A stretch of DNA of 64,000 nucleotides, from contig JAOVVO010000359.1 in NCBI GenBank assembly GCA_028564675.1, positions 1-64,000 on the forward strand. Reading direction: 5' to 3'. The notes below the pieces were generated by a model. The model made no database searches, was not told where the DNA came from, and saw nothing but the letters and a program-made list of their open reading frames with translations. Below are positions 51,501-62,225 of this stretch, in pieces; positions within the stretch are counted from its first letter, which is position 1; each line of letters begins with the position of its first letter. A program made the position numbers and the translations under genes. The stretch is from Onchocerca lupi. Its lineage: Eukaryota; Nematoda; Chromadorea; Rhabditida; Onchocercidae.

Positions 51501-54029
51501 GAAATTTATTAAATTAAATTTCAGAATAACGAAAACTCTTGCATATATGATCTATTTAATTCACTGTAATAGTTGTGTGTATTATATGTTAAGTGCTTGG
51601 CAAGCATTCGGACAAATTGCTTATAGAATGAATAATAAATGGTACCTCAATAAATGGGTTTATAATAATCAAGGTAAGATGGAAACACTGATAAACTGTA
51701 ATTATCTTCATATTTCATTATTTGATAATTTTTTTTTTTTTGAAAACACTAATTAATCATGATAAAATTTGAACAAACATAGAAGACAGGTAAACTTGAA
51801 AGATCATAGATGAATTATACCAGATTATCATAGCTTATCAGTCAGTGTAGATATCAGTTCTGCAGACTGAATGTCTAATATGAAAATTAATTTCAGGAAA
51901 TGCCTACATTCGATGTTTTTACTTCACCACAGCAGTGGCAACATCAATCGGCAATAATCCAGCACCGACGAACGTTGTTGAATATATTTACATGACGTTC
52001 TCTTGGATGATGGGTGTTTTTGTTTTCGCTTTATTACTTGGACAAATAAGTTGCATTCAATTCTAAACTTTTGAAAATTTACAAAAATATGAACTCCAAT
52101 AGCTCATAAAAGATTGATTTCATTCAAATTTTAACGATTATCAAATTAAAATTTGTCAATTATATAAATCAATGGTGCTTACTCATCTTTAAATTTTCAA
52201 ATTTCTCAGTAAAGGATTGAATTTTAGACAATATATTCGAAATTGAATTAATTTTTAGATTCGAGATATTGTTTCAAATGCAAATCGTAATCGTGAACAG
52301 TATCGTCACTGCATGGATCAGGTATTAAGCGAATGTAAACGACTTGGTTTATCCAAGGATACTATTGATCGAGTCCGTGATTGGTTTATCTATACGTGGC
52401 AAAAGCAGAAAACATTGGGTTTGCCAAAAGCTATAAATTTAGATTTTAAATTTAATTATTAATTTCGTATTAATTTTGATTAGATCAAATAAATTCAATT
52501 TGTTCTTCAAAAAATTTCGATATTTTACTGCAAAATTAATCAATTTTCAGACGAAAAGAAATTAATCGAGGAATTACCATTGAAATTACAAACGGATTTA
52601 GCACTTTCAGTTCATTATAATACGCTCAGTAAAGTTCAACTTTTTCAGGTGTATTTTGATGAATTTTGCTATTTGTAAAATCAAAAATTATGAAAAATTC
52701 GATTTTTTTTTTTTTTTTTTATTATGACAGTCAATATAATTTATCAACAAATAAAGTACAAAGAAATAATTTGCGAAAAAAAAGAAACTCCTTCATGTTA
52801 AGCAATTTTAAATGATTTTTCTCAGATTTATCTACTGATCAAATTTTCTTATAAGAATCAATTTTGAAAATTTCTAAAGGATTGTGATCGAGCTTTGCTT
52901 CGCGAATTAGTCCTTAAACTTCGACCAGTAATCTTTCTTCCCGGTGATATGATTTGCAAGAAAGTAATTTTTTTTTTTTTTTTTTTTTTTGGTATTTTCT
53001 TAATATCATAATCTGACAGTTGGAGGATAAATAAATGTCACTCCAAACTATGTAAAAATATGAAATGACAACTGATAAATTTTACGCTTTGATACCAAAG
53101 TTTGAGGAAATATCGATGATAGACTGGTCAGTAAAATTACAAAATGAAGTCATTCGACAGTAAATTTATTTCTTCAAATTCTTATGAAAATTTTATTTCA
53201 GGGTGATGTTGGCAAGGAAATGTACATCGTCAATGATGGTATTCTTGAGGTTGTCGATGGTGAACATAGTACCAAAGTTTTCGCCGAACTTACTGAAGGA
53301 TCAGTTTTTGGTGAAATTAGGTAAAATTTTGTTTTATCATTCATCTGCTTATCAAATTTTTCATTCTTTTGGAATCATAAAAATTTTTTCTTAAGTAATT
53401 TAATTCCACTGAATCATGAAATTTCTTATTTTTAAATTTTTTTAGCACCAATTAATTTCATAAAAGATCTCAATTTCCATATTTCTTTTCAAAAATTTAC
53501 AGGAATTTAATTTTTTTCTAAAAAACTTTCAGCTTATTGGCAATCGGTGGCAATAATCGTCGAACTGCAAATATTCGTTCGAAAGGTTATTCAACACTTT
53601 TTGTTCTTTCCAAAGAAGATCTAAATGATGTGATCAAAGATTATCCGGATGCTCAAAAATTGCTGAAAAGAAAAGCCAAGTTAGTTTTCTTGTTCCTAAA
53701 TTTTTTCAATTTGAAATTTATGTAAGGATGATTTAGTCGCTTTCATTCCATCCGATTTGTGGTTTAAAAACTTTAGTTTTCGTATCAAAAAACATTTCAT
53801 AACTTTTATTGATTGGTGAATTTGAATTTGTAGAGCGATGCTGAAAAAAGATGAAAAAGTGAAGAAGGAAAAAACTTCGGCAGAGAAAAACTTGGAAGAA
53901 AAATGCCTTCTAACAACACATATCAGTACACCGAAACTTATGGATACGGTCATGAAAACTATGTCCTCAAATTCATCAATGGTTGAACAATTGAGATCAT
54001 CTGGCATGAATTTTCTTTATTTTCTCTAA
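48592..54029 (+). CDS. tax-2: TAX-2-type cyclic-nucleotide-gated channel subunit
   Basis: Exons 48592-48924, 49290-49400, 49612-49699, 50096-50310, 50765-50902, 51085-51149, 51525-51673, 51897-52045, 52259-52418, 52551-52648, 52880-52963, 53202-53320, 53533-53679, 53834-54029; about 683 residues. An acidic N-terminus is followed by six membrane segments (S1 IWLTIVVTAFLYNAFGIPL, later YMIYLIHCNSCVYYML), a pore with TSIGNNPAP (382-390), S6 WMMGVFVFALLLGQ, the C-linker IRDIV, and a cyclic-nucleotide-binding domain (about 500-605) with FGEIS (566-570) and NRRTANI, whose Arg580 and Thr581 fit cGMP binding. The pore lacks the Glu of CNGA-type subunits, as expected for TAX-2, which works with TAX-4 in chemo- and thermosensory neurons. 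Start: ATG at 48592 shortly after acceptors TTTTCAG (48535) and TTTGTAG (48587). The 52045/52259 junction is unusual; the C-terminus is shorter than I recall for C. elegans. Confidence 0.9.
48826..48852 (+). repeat. GATGGT hexamer run coding for Asp-Gly repeats
   Basis: Within tax-2 exon 1, GATGGTGATGGTGATGGCGA encodes DGDGDGDD in the cytosolic N-terminus. Likely length-variable, with no effect on the channel core. Confidence 0.85.
52046..52258 (+). other. apparent AT-AG intron in tax-2
   Basis: The best protein join reads CTTGGACAA/ATAAGT...TTTTTAG/ATTCGAGAT, giving LLLGQ-IRDIV, the strongly conserved S6/C-linker junction. The donor is a perfect GTAAGT with G replaced by A. The only GT nearby (after 52049, GTTGCA) forces a poor acceptor (TTCGAG) and yields QINIV, losing one residue and the conserved Arg-Asp. 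See findings. Confidence 0.6.
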
Positions 54030-55117
54030 TTAAAACAATTTTAATTTCTAATTTCTCTCAAAATTTTCTTAATTTTTCAAATCAAATATGTTTTTTTTAT
54101 CACGATTTGTATTTGCAGGAAAATGATAATACATCAAAAATATGATTTATTGATACGATAACAGTCGATGGGATACGGTAACAGTCGACAACTGATTAAT
54201 AAATAATTTGAAAAGACAAATGTTTTTGAGGAATTAATATTTGGCAATTTTTATGTATTATGTCATTGTATTTGTTGCTTTGATAATATCTGAAAAAGCG
54301 AAATAATACATTTTATTTATTACTTGCTCGAACACAAACAGAAATATAGTAATTTCTTTTCATTTTTTGATGATAATTAAAGTAAATGTTACTTTAATAT
54401 TTCAGATATCGTCATATAAATAAGATTAAAATAATGCTTCATTGTACGCCAAAACGAATTGTTTGGACTTGCATTTCTGGATTGAACTAGATTTTAATAC
54501 AATATAAACAATCAAGTCTGTTAGTACCACTTATTATTTTACACTGAACAATATGATAGTAAAATTGTAGTAAACATTAGAATTTAGCAACATAATAATG
54601 TTGTTTAATTGATGAATTAAAACTGAGTAAATGATAGAAATGAGAAAATCATGTTATTTGATTTTTGATGATTGATGTGCTCATTTGAATCAATTTTCGA
54701 TTGAGATTGAAAGTTTTCTAGTTTGGGATTTAAATCAGTTTTGATGAAATTGATTAAATTTGGGATTTGTTTTGCTAAAAACTAATATTTTAACTGATGA
54801 AATGATTTCTATCGGCATCTATAAATTATTTAATATTTAAAATGAAGCTTTAAGAAAATTGAATGAATCACGAGATGACAAATTCTAAAATGAATTAATA
54901 ATGTAAATTTTCTTGATTTTCCGATCTTGAAATTCAATTTTCTGGGTTCACTATACGTTACCTAAAAAGTATGAAAATTAGACTTCTAATCATGTATTTA
55001 ATTTAAATCCTCAGTCATTCTCGGATATCAATTTCTAGTACTAGTTTTGAAATTGATACTAATAACAATCCAAAAAAAAAATTAAAAATTAAATATTAAA
55101 ATGAAATTTCACTGGGA
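54030..55117. other. 1.1 kb intergenic between convergent tax-2 and the unknown gene
   Basis: Contains the 3' UTRs of both genes. An acceptor-like TTTGCAG at 54119 followed by nine codons to TGA could serve an alternative tax-2 last exon, but no convincing donor was found. Otherwise AT-rich with nothing recognised. Confidence 0.5.
54199..54204 (+). terminator. candidate polyadenylation signal of tax-2
   Basis: AATAAA 170 nt after the tax-2 stop codon, in an otherwise non-coding stretch. Plausible by position only. Confidence 0.35.
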
Positions 55118-58100
55118 TTAATCAGTGTTATTATTTTTAAACATTTGTTTGAGATGCATGGATTCTGCTAAATCAAGAAAATTTTGAGCATCGTTCAGCT
55201 CTTCAATTATTTTATCGTTGGGTGGCGAAAAGCCAGGTGGTCCAACACTGCTCGGTGAATTTTGTTTTGAATTTGTATGTTTCGCAGGAGGTGGCAAAGG
55301 CTTCACAATTGTCGGTGAAGTTTGAATTTCTAATTTCTCTATCGTCGGAGAAGAAACTTTTTCTCTTACTGCAAAAAAAAGTAAAGGTTGCAAAAAGCGT
55401 AATTCAAAATAAAAAATTAATTAAAATAGAAACTAATTTGAAATAAAATGTAATTTAAAATATTCAGAATATCATGCTTAGAAATAATGTGTCATCCATT
55501 TCACATATACCGTATAACGTAGGTGACAAAAAGTCAGCTTAGTTGGCCATTTCATAATTGAACAATTATGAATAAGTAATGTCAAGTTTAAGTTAAAAGT
55601 TCAAAAAAGTATTTTTTTTTGTCTATCTTTGACCCATTTTAAACTTCAATTTAATATTAATCAAATTTATTTTATTAATTCAAAAAACTTTTCGAATTTA
55701 ATTGGTTTATTCTCTACTAATCTTGAATTATTTTCATTTTTGTTGAAACATCAAGAAGTGATTTTTTATTTTTCAAAATACTGAATTTTTTTATTTGGAA
55801 CACCACCAAAAATTGAATTTTTTAAAATGAAATTTAAACAATTTTGTAAATAGTTTTTTGTTCCGAATTATTGTATGATTTTTTAACATCGGATCAACGT
55901 GGACTTTTAAACTTGTGCGTAGATTACTAAGATCAACATGCCAACTGATCTTCATTAATGTTTCCTTAAAACAAAAAATCTATTCATAGAATCTGTTTCT
56001 CTACATTTTTGAATTTCGTTTCATCTTTGAGAGAATAGATTTCAATAGTAATCAAATGGTGTATAAAATAATAAATTTAGATAGGATAGAGAATTCCAAG
56101 CATTTTAGACCTAAATTTGAGAATATTGGCTCCTTTTGAAAATGGGCTTTTTGGCAGATCATTCCAAAAATTCGGCAAAAATTGAAGACAATGCATTAAA
56201 ATCAATTTGCAAAAACATGATTGAAAAGCTGGATAGGCTAATTTGAAATTTAATAGTACTGTTTAATTTAATTAATACTATTAAATTATACTCATAAAGA
56301 TGGATGTTTAATTTTGAAAGACTGACCTTCTGAATTTTGCTGCACATTTTGAAACGTGACACGTTGTTGCTCATGCGGTAACGTTCCAGGAAAAGTGCTG
56401 CCTTTTTCGCGTGAAATACCATTGGTTGTTATTAATTTTTGTGGACCGAATTTCGTCGAGAAGTTATCAGGAGAAGATGATCTTAGATCATTAGTTTCCA
56501 GACCAAAATTGCTCTTATCTTGTGATGGAGGTGTTGCGGCAGTTGTTAGAAGCAGTAATTGACTTGTTGCAGCAACTTTTAAGGCTAATGAAAGTTTATT
56601 CGAGAAATTAGACTGTCTGAAATGAAATAAATTAATATAAAATGGAAGTAGGAAAATTTGATTTCAGCTAGAAAACTATTTACCATTCTTGAAATAAATA
56701 TATTTTTGACATATATCACTTATGGTTTTGTTACATTAAATTTATTGATTTTATAAATGAAATTTTTTGCAAAAGGTTTTTGTGAATTCATAATTATTTG
56801 AAATTTTCAATTTAAACAAATTCGATAGAAATTATGAAATTGTTCATTTTCACTTTTGTCTCTATTAATCTAATGAGGACTTTCATATCGATTAAATACA
56901 GTACAGATGAAATTTGTTGCAGGAAAAAAAAAGAATTTATCGCAGAAAGTGCATCAATGCCACTTCTTACCATAAAAAAAATTACTTTCTGGAGAAATAG
57001 CCGCAAAAGTTATGTCAAATTCGGAAATCAAATAATAAATATTATTAATTTATAGCTGATCTTCAATTTTAATCTTAGATTTCTTCTTCGGAATAGAAGG
57101 AAAATTCAAAACTGGCTTGAGAGCGATCTAAATGAGATGAATGCTTGAAACTTACCCAGATCTGAAGTTTTGCGGTCGGAATCGTCCATCCTTCCGATTC
57201 GAATTTTTTCGCATCTTTTGTGCAGCAGTAAATCCGAGTAACTTTCGGAGACGAACAAACTGTGGCAACTGTGATTTACTTCTCAGAATGTTTGACTGGG
57301 ACTTTTTAGAAATGACGAATGGATCAGAAATTAATATCAATTGGCCATTTCTGCGTTTGCTCGTTTTCTTCCGCGCTGTACCGTTCAGTCGCGTTAGTTT
57401 AACGTTTCTGTGAATTTGAGTAAAAAAATTTCAACAATATTTTAATTCATTGATAAAATCATAATTATATCAAAAGCAATGAAAAAATATTCAGAGAAAC
57501 GTATTGACACATATGTCGTGGAAACTGGAATAATTATAAAATGTGCCAAAAGTTTAGAAATTGATGAATGTACCTCTGAGGCTCTTGACCAGTAAATATC
57601 GCAGTATTTAGCCGAAATTTTTTATTGACTGGAGAAGATTGCTTTTGCTTTAACTGAAATTATATTATAATATTTCTTTCCCTAATTAACTCTTAAAATA
57701 TTTTAATTGATTGCTTAGAATGTATTATCTATGCCAATTAGTTTAGGAAAAGACATATACTTTTATCATCTCTTAGTATCCCGAGTTTATAGTTGGATGA
57801 GTTACCAACCTGACGAAGTGATGCAATTTGATGAAATTGTCGTTGAACTTGCGGATCTGGTTGCTGAGATTGAAAGAAACTGAAGATTAAATTTTAATTT
57901 TCTGAATTAAAATCAATATTATTCAAGTAATATTCTGATATATAGTGTGTTTTTTGGATGAAAAAAACTACACCTGGAAAAGGTGTAGTTGTTTTTCTTT
58001 GCTTTTATTTCAAGCTTCAAAGAAAGGATCGACAAAGTTTTCAATTTTAAATTTTAAGCAAAGAGACACTTTTGGTCCACGAAAAGAAATCGGAAGATTT

Positions 58101-58549
58101 TGAGTGATTTTTTTTTCGATTTATTGTTAAAATTTCTGGTATTTCTCAGAAAATTATAAAAACAAATTGAAATTCACAATTATGAATCATCAAAGATGAT
58201 AAAAGAAATAGTATGATGAAATCTGCTGAGAAAAGCTAATAACATTTTTTGAAAAATTGAGATAATAAAAAGAAATTACAGGAAGCAATTTTCCCTTAAT
58301 TTTCATCTTCGAAATTTTTTAAATCCGAGTTCCTTATTTTAGATGATATGGTCAAAAAAATAAATACATCAGAAATGTTAAATTGCTAATAATAGTAATT
58401 CGATTGACCATAAATTAAATAAACAAATGTTATTATAAGAAATAATTAAATAAGCAAAAATAACACCAAAATATTAATCAAGTATGTCACCTGCTTCTGC
58501 TGATTGGGATTCGTGGATTTAAGGATACAATTGCAGGTATTTGAAAGTC
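55118..58549 (-). CDS. unrecognised basic, low-complexity protein; 5' end uncertain
   Basis: Six exons join in phase: 58549-58491, 57863-57810, 57653-57574, 57407-57156, 56616-56327, 55368-55118 (stop TAA), about 328 residues. I do not recognise a family. Visible traits: a Gln-rich N-terminal part (NPNQQKQQPDPQVQRQ), a strongly basic middle (GTARKKTSKRRNGQ and KMRKNSNRKDGRF) that could bind nucleic acid or act as a nuclear signal, then a Ser/Thr/Pro-rich disordered region with SSPTIEKLEIQTSPTI and PSSVGPPGFSPP, ending in a short amphipathic helix (IIEELNDAQNFLDLAESMHL). No membrane segment or signal peptide. A weak first exon 59176-59146 (MIAGKSRKSK) fits by phase, but its donor GTTTAA is poor and an out-of-frame ATG lies 14 nt upstream. 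Proline-directed phosphorylation sites are inferred only. Confidence 0.7.
57966..57990. repeat. 9-bp perfect hairpin flanked by A and T tracts
   Basis: AACTACACC, loop TGGAAAA, GGTGTAGTT, preceded by A5 and followed by GTTTTT. It lies in an intron of the unrecognised gene. It resembles a bacterial terminator in form, which is irrelevant in a nuclear intron. Confidence 0.7.
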
Positions 58550-59422
58550 CTAAAAATGATATTTTTTTTTTAAATTGATATCTTTCAAGAATATCAACTA
58601 CCTTTCTTTGACAAAAATAAGAACTTTAAAAATGCCAATTTTAAGCTAATATCCATTTCATTATATTCTAAAACATTGAAATATTTTTTTTTTTTTTAGT
58701 TTCAACTGAAAATAGACATCTAACAAAAATTTTCCACGAGATATATTGCACAGAAATGAAAAAGAAAATTTAAATGAACAAATAAGATGATAAATATTTA
58801 GATTCTGATCTATCAGTTTATTGAAAATGGCCATTTTCAATTTCTAATAATATCTGAAATTCTTTTGAAATCCTTCGCAACCGTTACACAATTGGAAATT
58901 TCTATTAAAATTGAATTTTGATGTAAACTGATAGTAATTTCAAATTTTTGCTCAACAAAATTGAAAAATATGAAACTTTGTGGGAAGTGCAACACTTTTT
59001 CCTTTTCGGAAAATTCCGGGTTTTGCACACTTTCTTGAAACTATTTTCAAAAATTATGAAGGAGCGAAAGTAGGCAAAACAACATTGAAAATTACAATGC
59101 AACGTTGATGGTCGCTTCTTTTTTTCTCAACTTAATTAATTAAACTTTTCGATTTCCGGCTTTTTCCCGCAATCATTGCAAACAAATTGCATGAGAGTGA
59201 GGAGCTTAGCTTAGCAAATGAATTTTGAATAATATAAAACCGGTTTCAACTGTCCCTGTTCTGCAGTTTTGCACACAAATAACGTCAACAATACTGTCGA
59301 AAACGTCGTCAATCCTGTTTTTGCCACTTTCATCGCCATTGTAGTAATTAAAAATAATAATAACTTGATTAAAAGATTTTTGCCAAATTCATTCTTTCGT
59401 TTTCTGGAAATTGATACTGATA

Positions 59423-59636
59423 ATAATGATAATGCACATAAACATAATTCTGTAAGTAAAAGTCTTTTTACCAGCAGAATTATGTTATCATCATTAAAGA
59501 AAAATAATCAGTGATAATTTTCTATCTTCAATAACTGAATAATGATACTGCACGTAAACATAATTCTGTTGATAATCATCATCAAAGAGAAAAAATTGGT
59601 GGTACTTTTCTATCTTTAATAACTGAACTTGTCGGT
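59423..59636. repeat. diverged tandem duplication, unit about 115 bp
   Basis: The words GATAATGCACATAAACATAA / GATACTGCACGTAAACATAA and, further on, TTTTCTATCTTCAATAACTG / TTTTCTATCTTTAATAACTG occur in the same order in two adjacent units. No function seen. Confidence 0.75.
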
Positions 59637-61410
59637 TCTAACATTTAATACAGAATTATATAATCAAAAAATAATAGACCATGACACTTTCATTATTTTT
59701 AAATTTTTGACGAGAATTTGAAGTTTCCAAACTTTAGTTTGGAAAAATAAACAAGTTTTGCAAAATTTGCAATAAACAGAACAAGTAGTTGAATATATAA
59801 ATAACATTGCAGATGTAATATTTTATAATGTAATTATAGTGTAAAGCTGTATCAATTCATAATATTTACTTTTTAAAATTGTAATTCAATGTAGATATTG
59901 ATTTGCCAAAAATATATCTTAGCTGATTTTTCATAACGCAAAAAGAATTTTCATAAAGTTAGACGAATACAAGATAACTGGTCATATTCGATAAACTTTT
60001 CGTTCAACAATGGGATGCAATGAATGATTTAAAATTTAATAATTTATTTAATGTAAAAAAAGATTATTCAAAGTGAAGAAACGACATTCTTCAAAAATTT
60101 TGTGATTTCGAAATGTCGAAAAATTATTCCCTTCAAAAAATTCTTAAAGGAATTATCACAATCACTATTCTATAAACATAAAATTTATCGAATAATGTAA
60201 GGATAGAGTGTTAAAAATTATAAAATTAGAAGTCAGAAATGGTGTTAGATAAAAACTAGAACAAAAAAACTTGTTCATTGCGATCAACATCTTATATAAC
60301 GCTTTATATGACTTGCTTTGAAATATAAATTAAAGAAAGATATGTTTAGCAATATTTATGATTTTGATTAATGTCATGTTTATATCATCAAAAATACTCT
60401 TGCATGCTAAAACATGCTTTTATTAAAGCACTGATTCAATTTGCCAATTAAAAAGTAACCATTTGCCCTTAAAAAACATCATTTGAAACTGTCGAGAAGA
60501 TTTGTATTCAACAAAAGATATTAGCATGTATATTTAAACATGAATGGATCGATTAATTTTTGAGGTCTGTAACTCATTTATACATTGATGCACTTTTAAG
60601 CTTTTTCATTATGAATTCAAATCTCTAAAATTCAAGAAAAACTTTGCATAATTCCTGTAGAAATAGCAGCAAGCAATTTTAATTTCGAGATCAAGCATTG
60701 TAAAGTTGTTGAAATAATAACAACAAGATGACAATGAAATAATAATCGTAGTAATAACGATGATTACAATAATGATCATCGCGATTACTCAAAACTTTGC
60801 TTGCTTTTGTCCAGCAAATAAGGAAATATCGCCAGTCAATGAAATATAATGAAAATATTGGCATTAAGATTTCGAAAAATATTCTCTCGAAAATCTACTG
60901 AGCAAGAATTACTGATATGTTTGGATGAATGATATACAAGTGAAGAAATGAATTTGCTACTAAATTCGAATTGATCAAATATACAATACATATTCATAAT
61001 TTTCACATCCTATTTGTCACCAACACAACACAGATCATTGTCAATAACTGATTGTCATTATCATTAACAATCGTCCAATACCAATAATCACTATTCATCG
61101 ATCTAAGATATTGCAGAGACATTACCTGTTTCAGAAAATACATAAATAAGGCGCTAAAATAGGATTCTTGATGAAAGATGCTATAATCAGATCATGTCAT
61201 AATTTCTTTACTGTCCCATTTTTTTTTTTTTTTTTTTTTGAATCAAGAAATAACATAAGTTTAGAAACAAGTATTTAAGACAAATAAATATAATAAAAAA
61301 AAAAAAAAGAAAAAGTGAAACAGATGAGGGGATGGAAGAAAATGGAAAGTAAGTAAATAAACAAATATGGAAATAATTCAATTAAATAAGTTTGGTTACT
61401 TGATTAAATT

Positions 61411-61613
61411 ACCTATTTACTGAAGGGAAAGTTACTGTTGTAAATAAAAATAATTATGACTCGTCTTATTTAACAATAATTAATTGTTGTTATTCCCTTC
61501 TATTTAACTTATAAAAAACACCATGTTAAATAGAAGAGAAATAATAATTGTTAGTGCAAGACGAGTCTTAGCTTTCTTGTATTTACACCAATAATTTCCC
61601 CTGGTAAAGTGGG
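61411..61613. repeat. long imperfect inverted repeat (arms about 70-98 nt, loop 16 nt)
   Basis: Left arm 61411-61508 and right arm 61525-61613 are reverse complements with scattered mismatches and small gaps. The best blocks are GACTCGTCTT with AAGACGAGTC, AACAATAATT with AATAATAATTGTT, and TTCTATTTAAC with GTTAAATAGAA beside the loop TTATAAAAAACACCAT. It is non-coding. A fold-back mobile element is the simplest explanation; if transcribed it would form a long hairpin RNA. Confidence 0.85.
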
Positions 61614-61689
61614 CAATTTTAGTTTAAATTTTAAAAAATAGTGTCAATAAACTAATAAAGGCGGATTTATAAAGCATGCTACTTTTTTT

Positions 61690-62225
61690 CAGGTTTTGCT
61701 GATATTTCTGGCAATCAGTATGCATATTCTTCTTTCTGTTATAATTTATATAAATAAAAATGTGAATATTTGTTGAGGTTTTTGACAAAACATTGCAAAT
61801 TCTGCACCGATCGCTTTGAAATTTTGAAACAACATTACATTCGAACAGGAACACATTTTTATATAGATATACCTACTTTTTTTTTCAACCTGCTAGCAAA
61901 GACAAACGTGTTTACTGCCAAAATGCCATAAGGATAAACATGTTTCCCGCCAAAACACTCCGATTAACAAACAAACAAGATGAGATCAACCATCAATGGC
62001 TTACTTGATTTACTGCTAGATAATAGTCGATAAATAATTTATATAAATAAAAATGTAAATGTTCGTTGTGGCTTTTGACACAATATTTCAAGTTTTTCAC
62101 CGACTGCATTCGAATACGCGCGTGTTTTTAACAGATATACCTTTTTTTTTTGACCTGTCACATCTGTGACAGGTAAAAGTAAGTAAGTGGATATTTTTAT
62201 TTATATAGACTATCTGGATGCTACA
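61690..62225. mobile_element. second composite copy of the TATAAATAAAAATGT / TTTCCCGCC element family
   Basis: Contains, in order, TTTATATAAATAAAAATGTG (61746), a pair of motifs ending in GCCAAAA (61903-61953, one reading AAACATGTTTCCCGCCAAAA), CTCCGATTAACAAACAAACA, a second TTTATATAAATAAAAATGTA (62038) and ATTTTTATTTATATAGACTA (about 62194) followed by a GC-richer tail. The order from TTTCCCGCC to the GC tail parallels 45475-45795. No coding capacity. Confidence 0.6.

Noticed and set aside
52046..52258. U12-type AT-AC intron in tax-2
   Set aside because: The intron ends in AG, the donor lacks the U12 ATATCCTT consensus, and nematodes such as C. elegans lack U12 introns; kept as an AT-AG U2-type candidate or a sequence error.
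57961..57996. Bacterial-style terminator and possible bacterial (endosymbiont) insertion
   Set aside because: The hairpin lies in an intron of a spliced gene and no bacterial coding sequence is present around it.
59269..59514. 81-codon plus frame after an ATATAAAACC
   Set aside because: Asn-rich simple composition, overlaps a local tandem duplication, no splice partner or homology.
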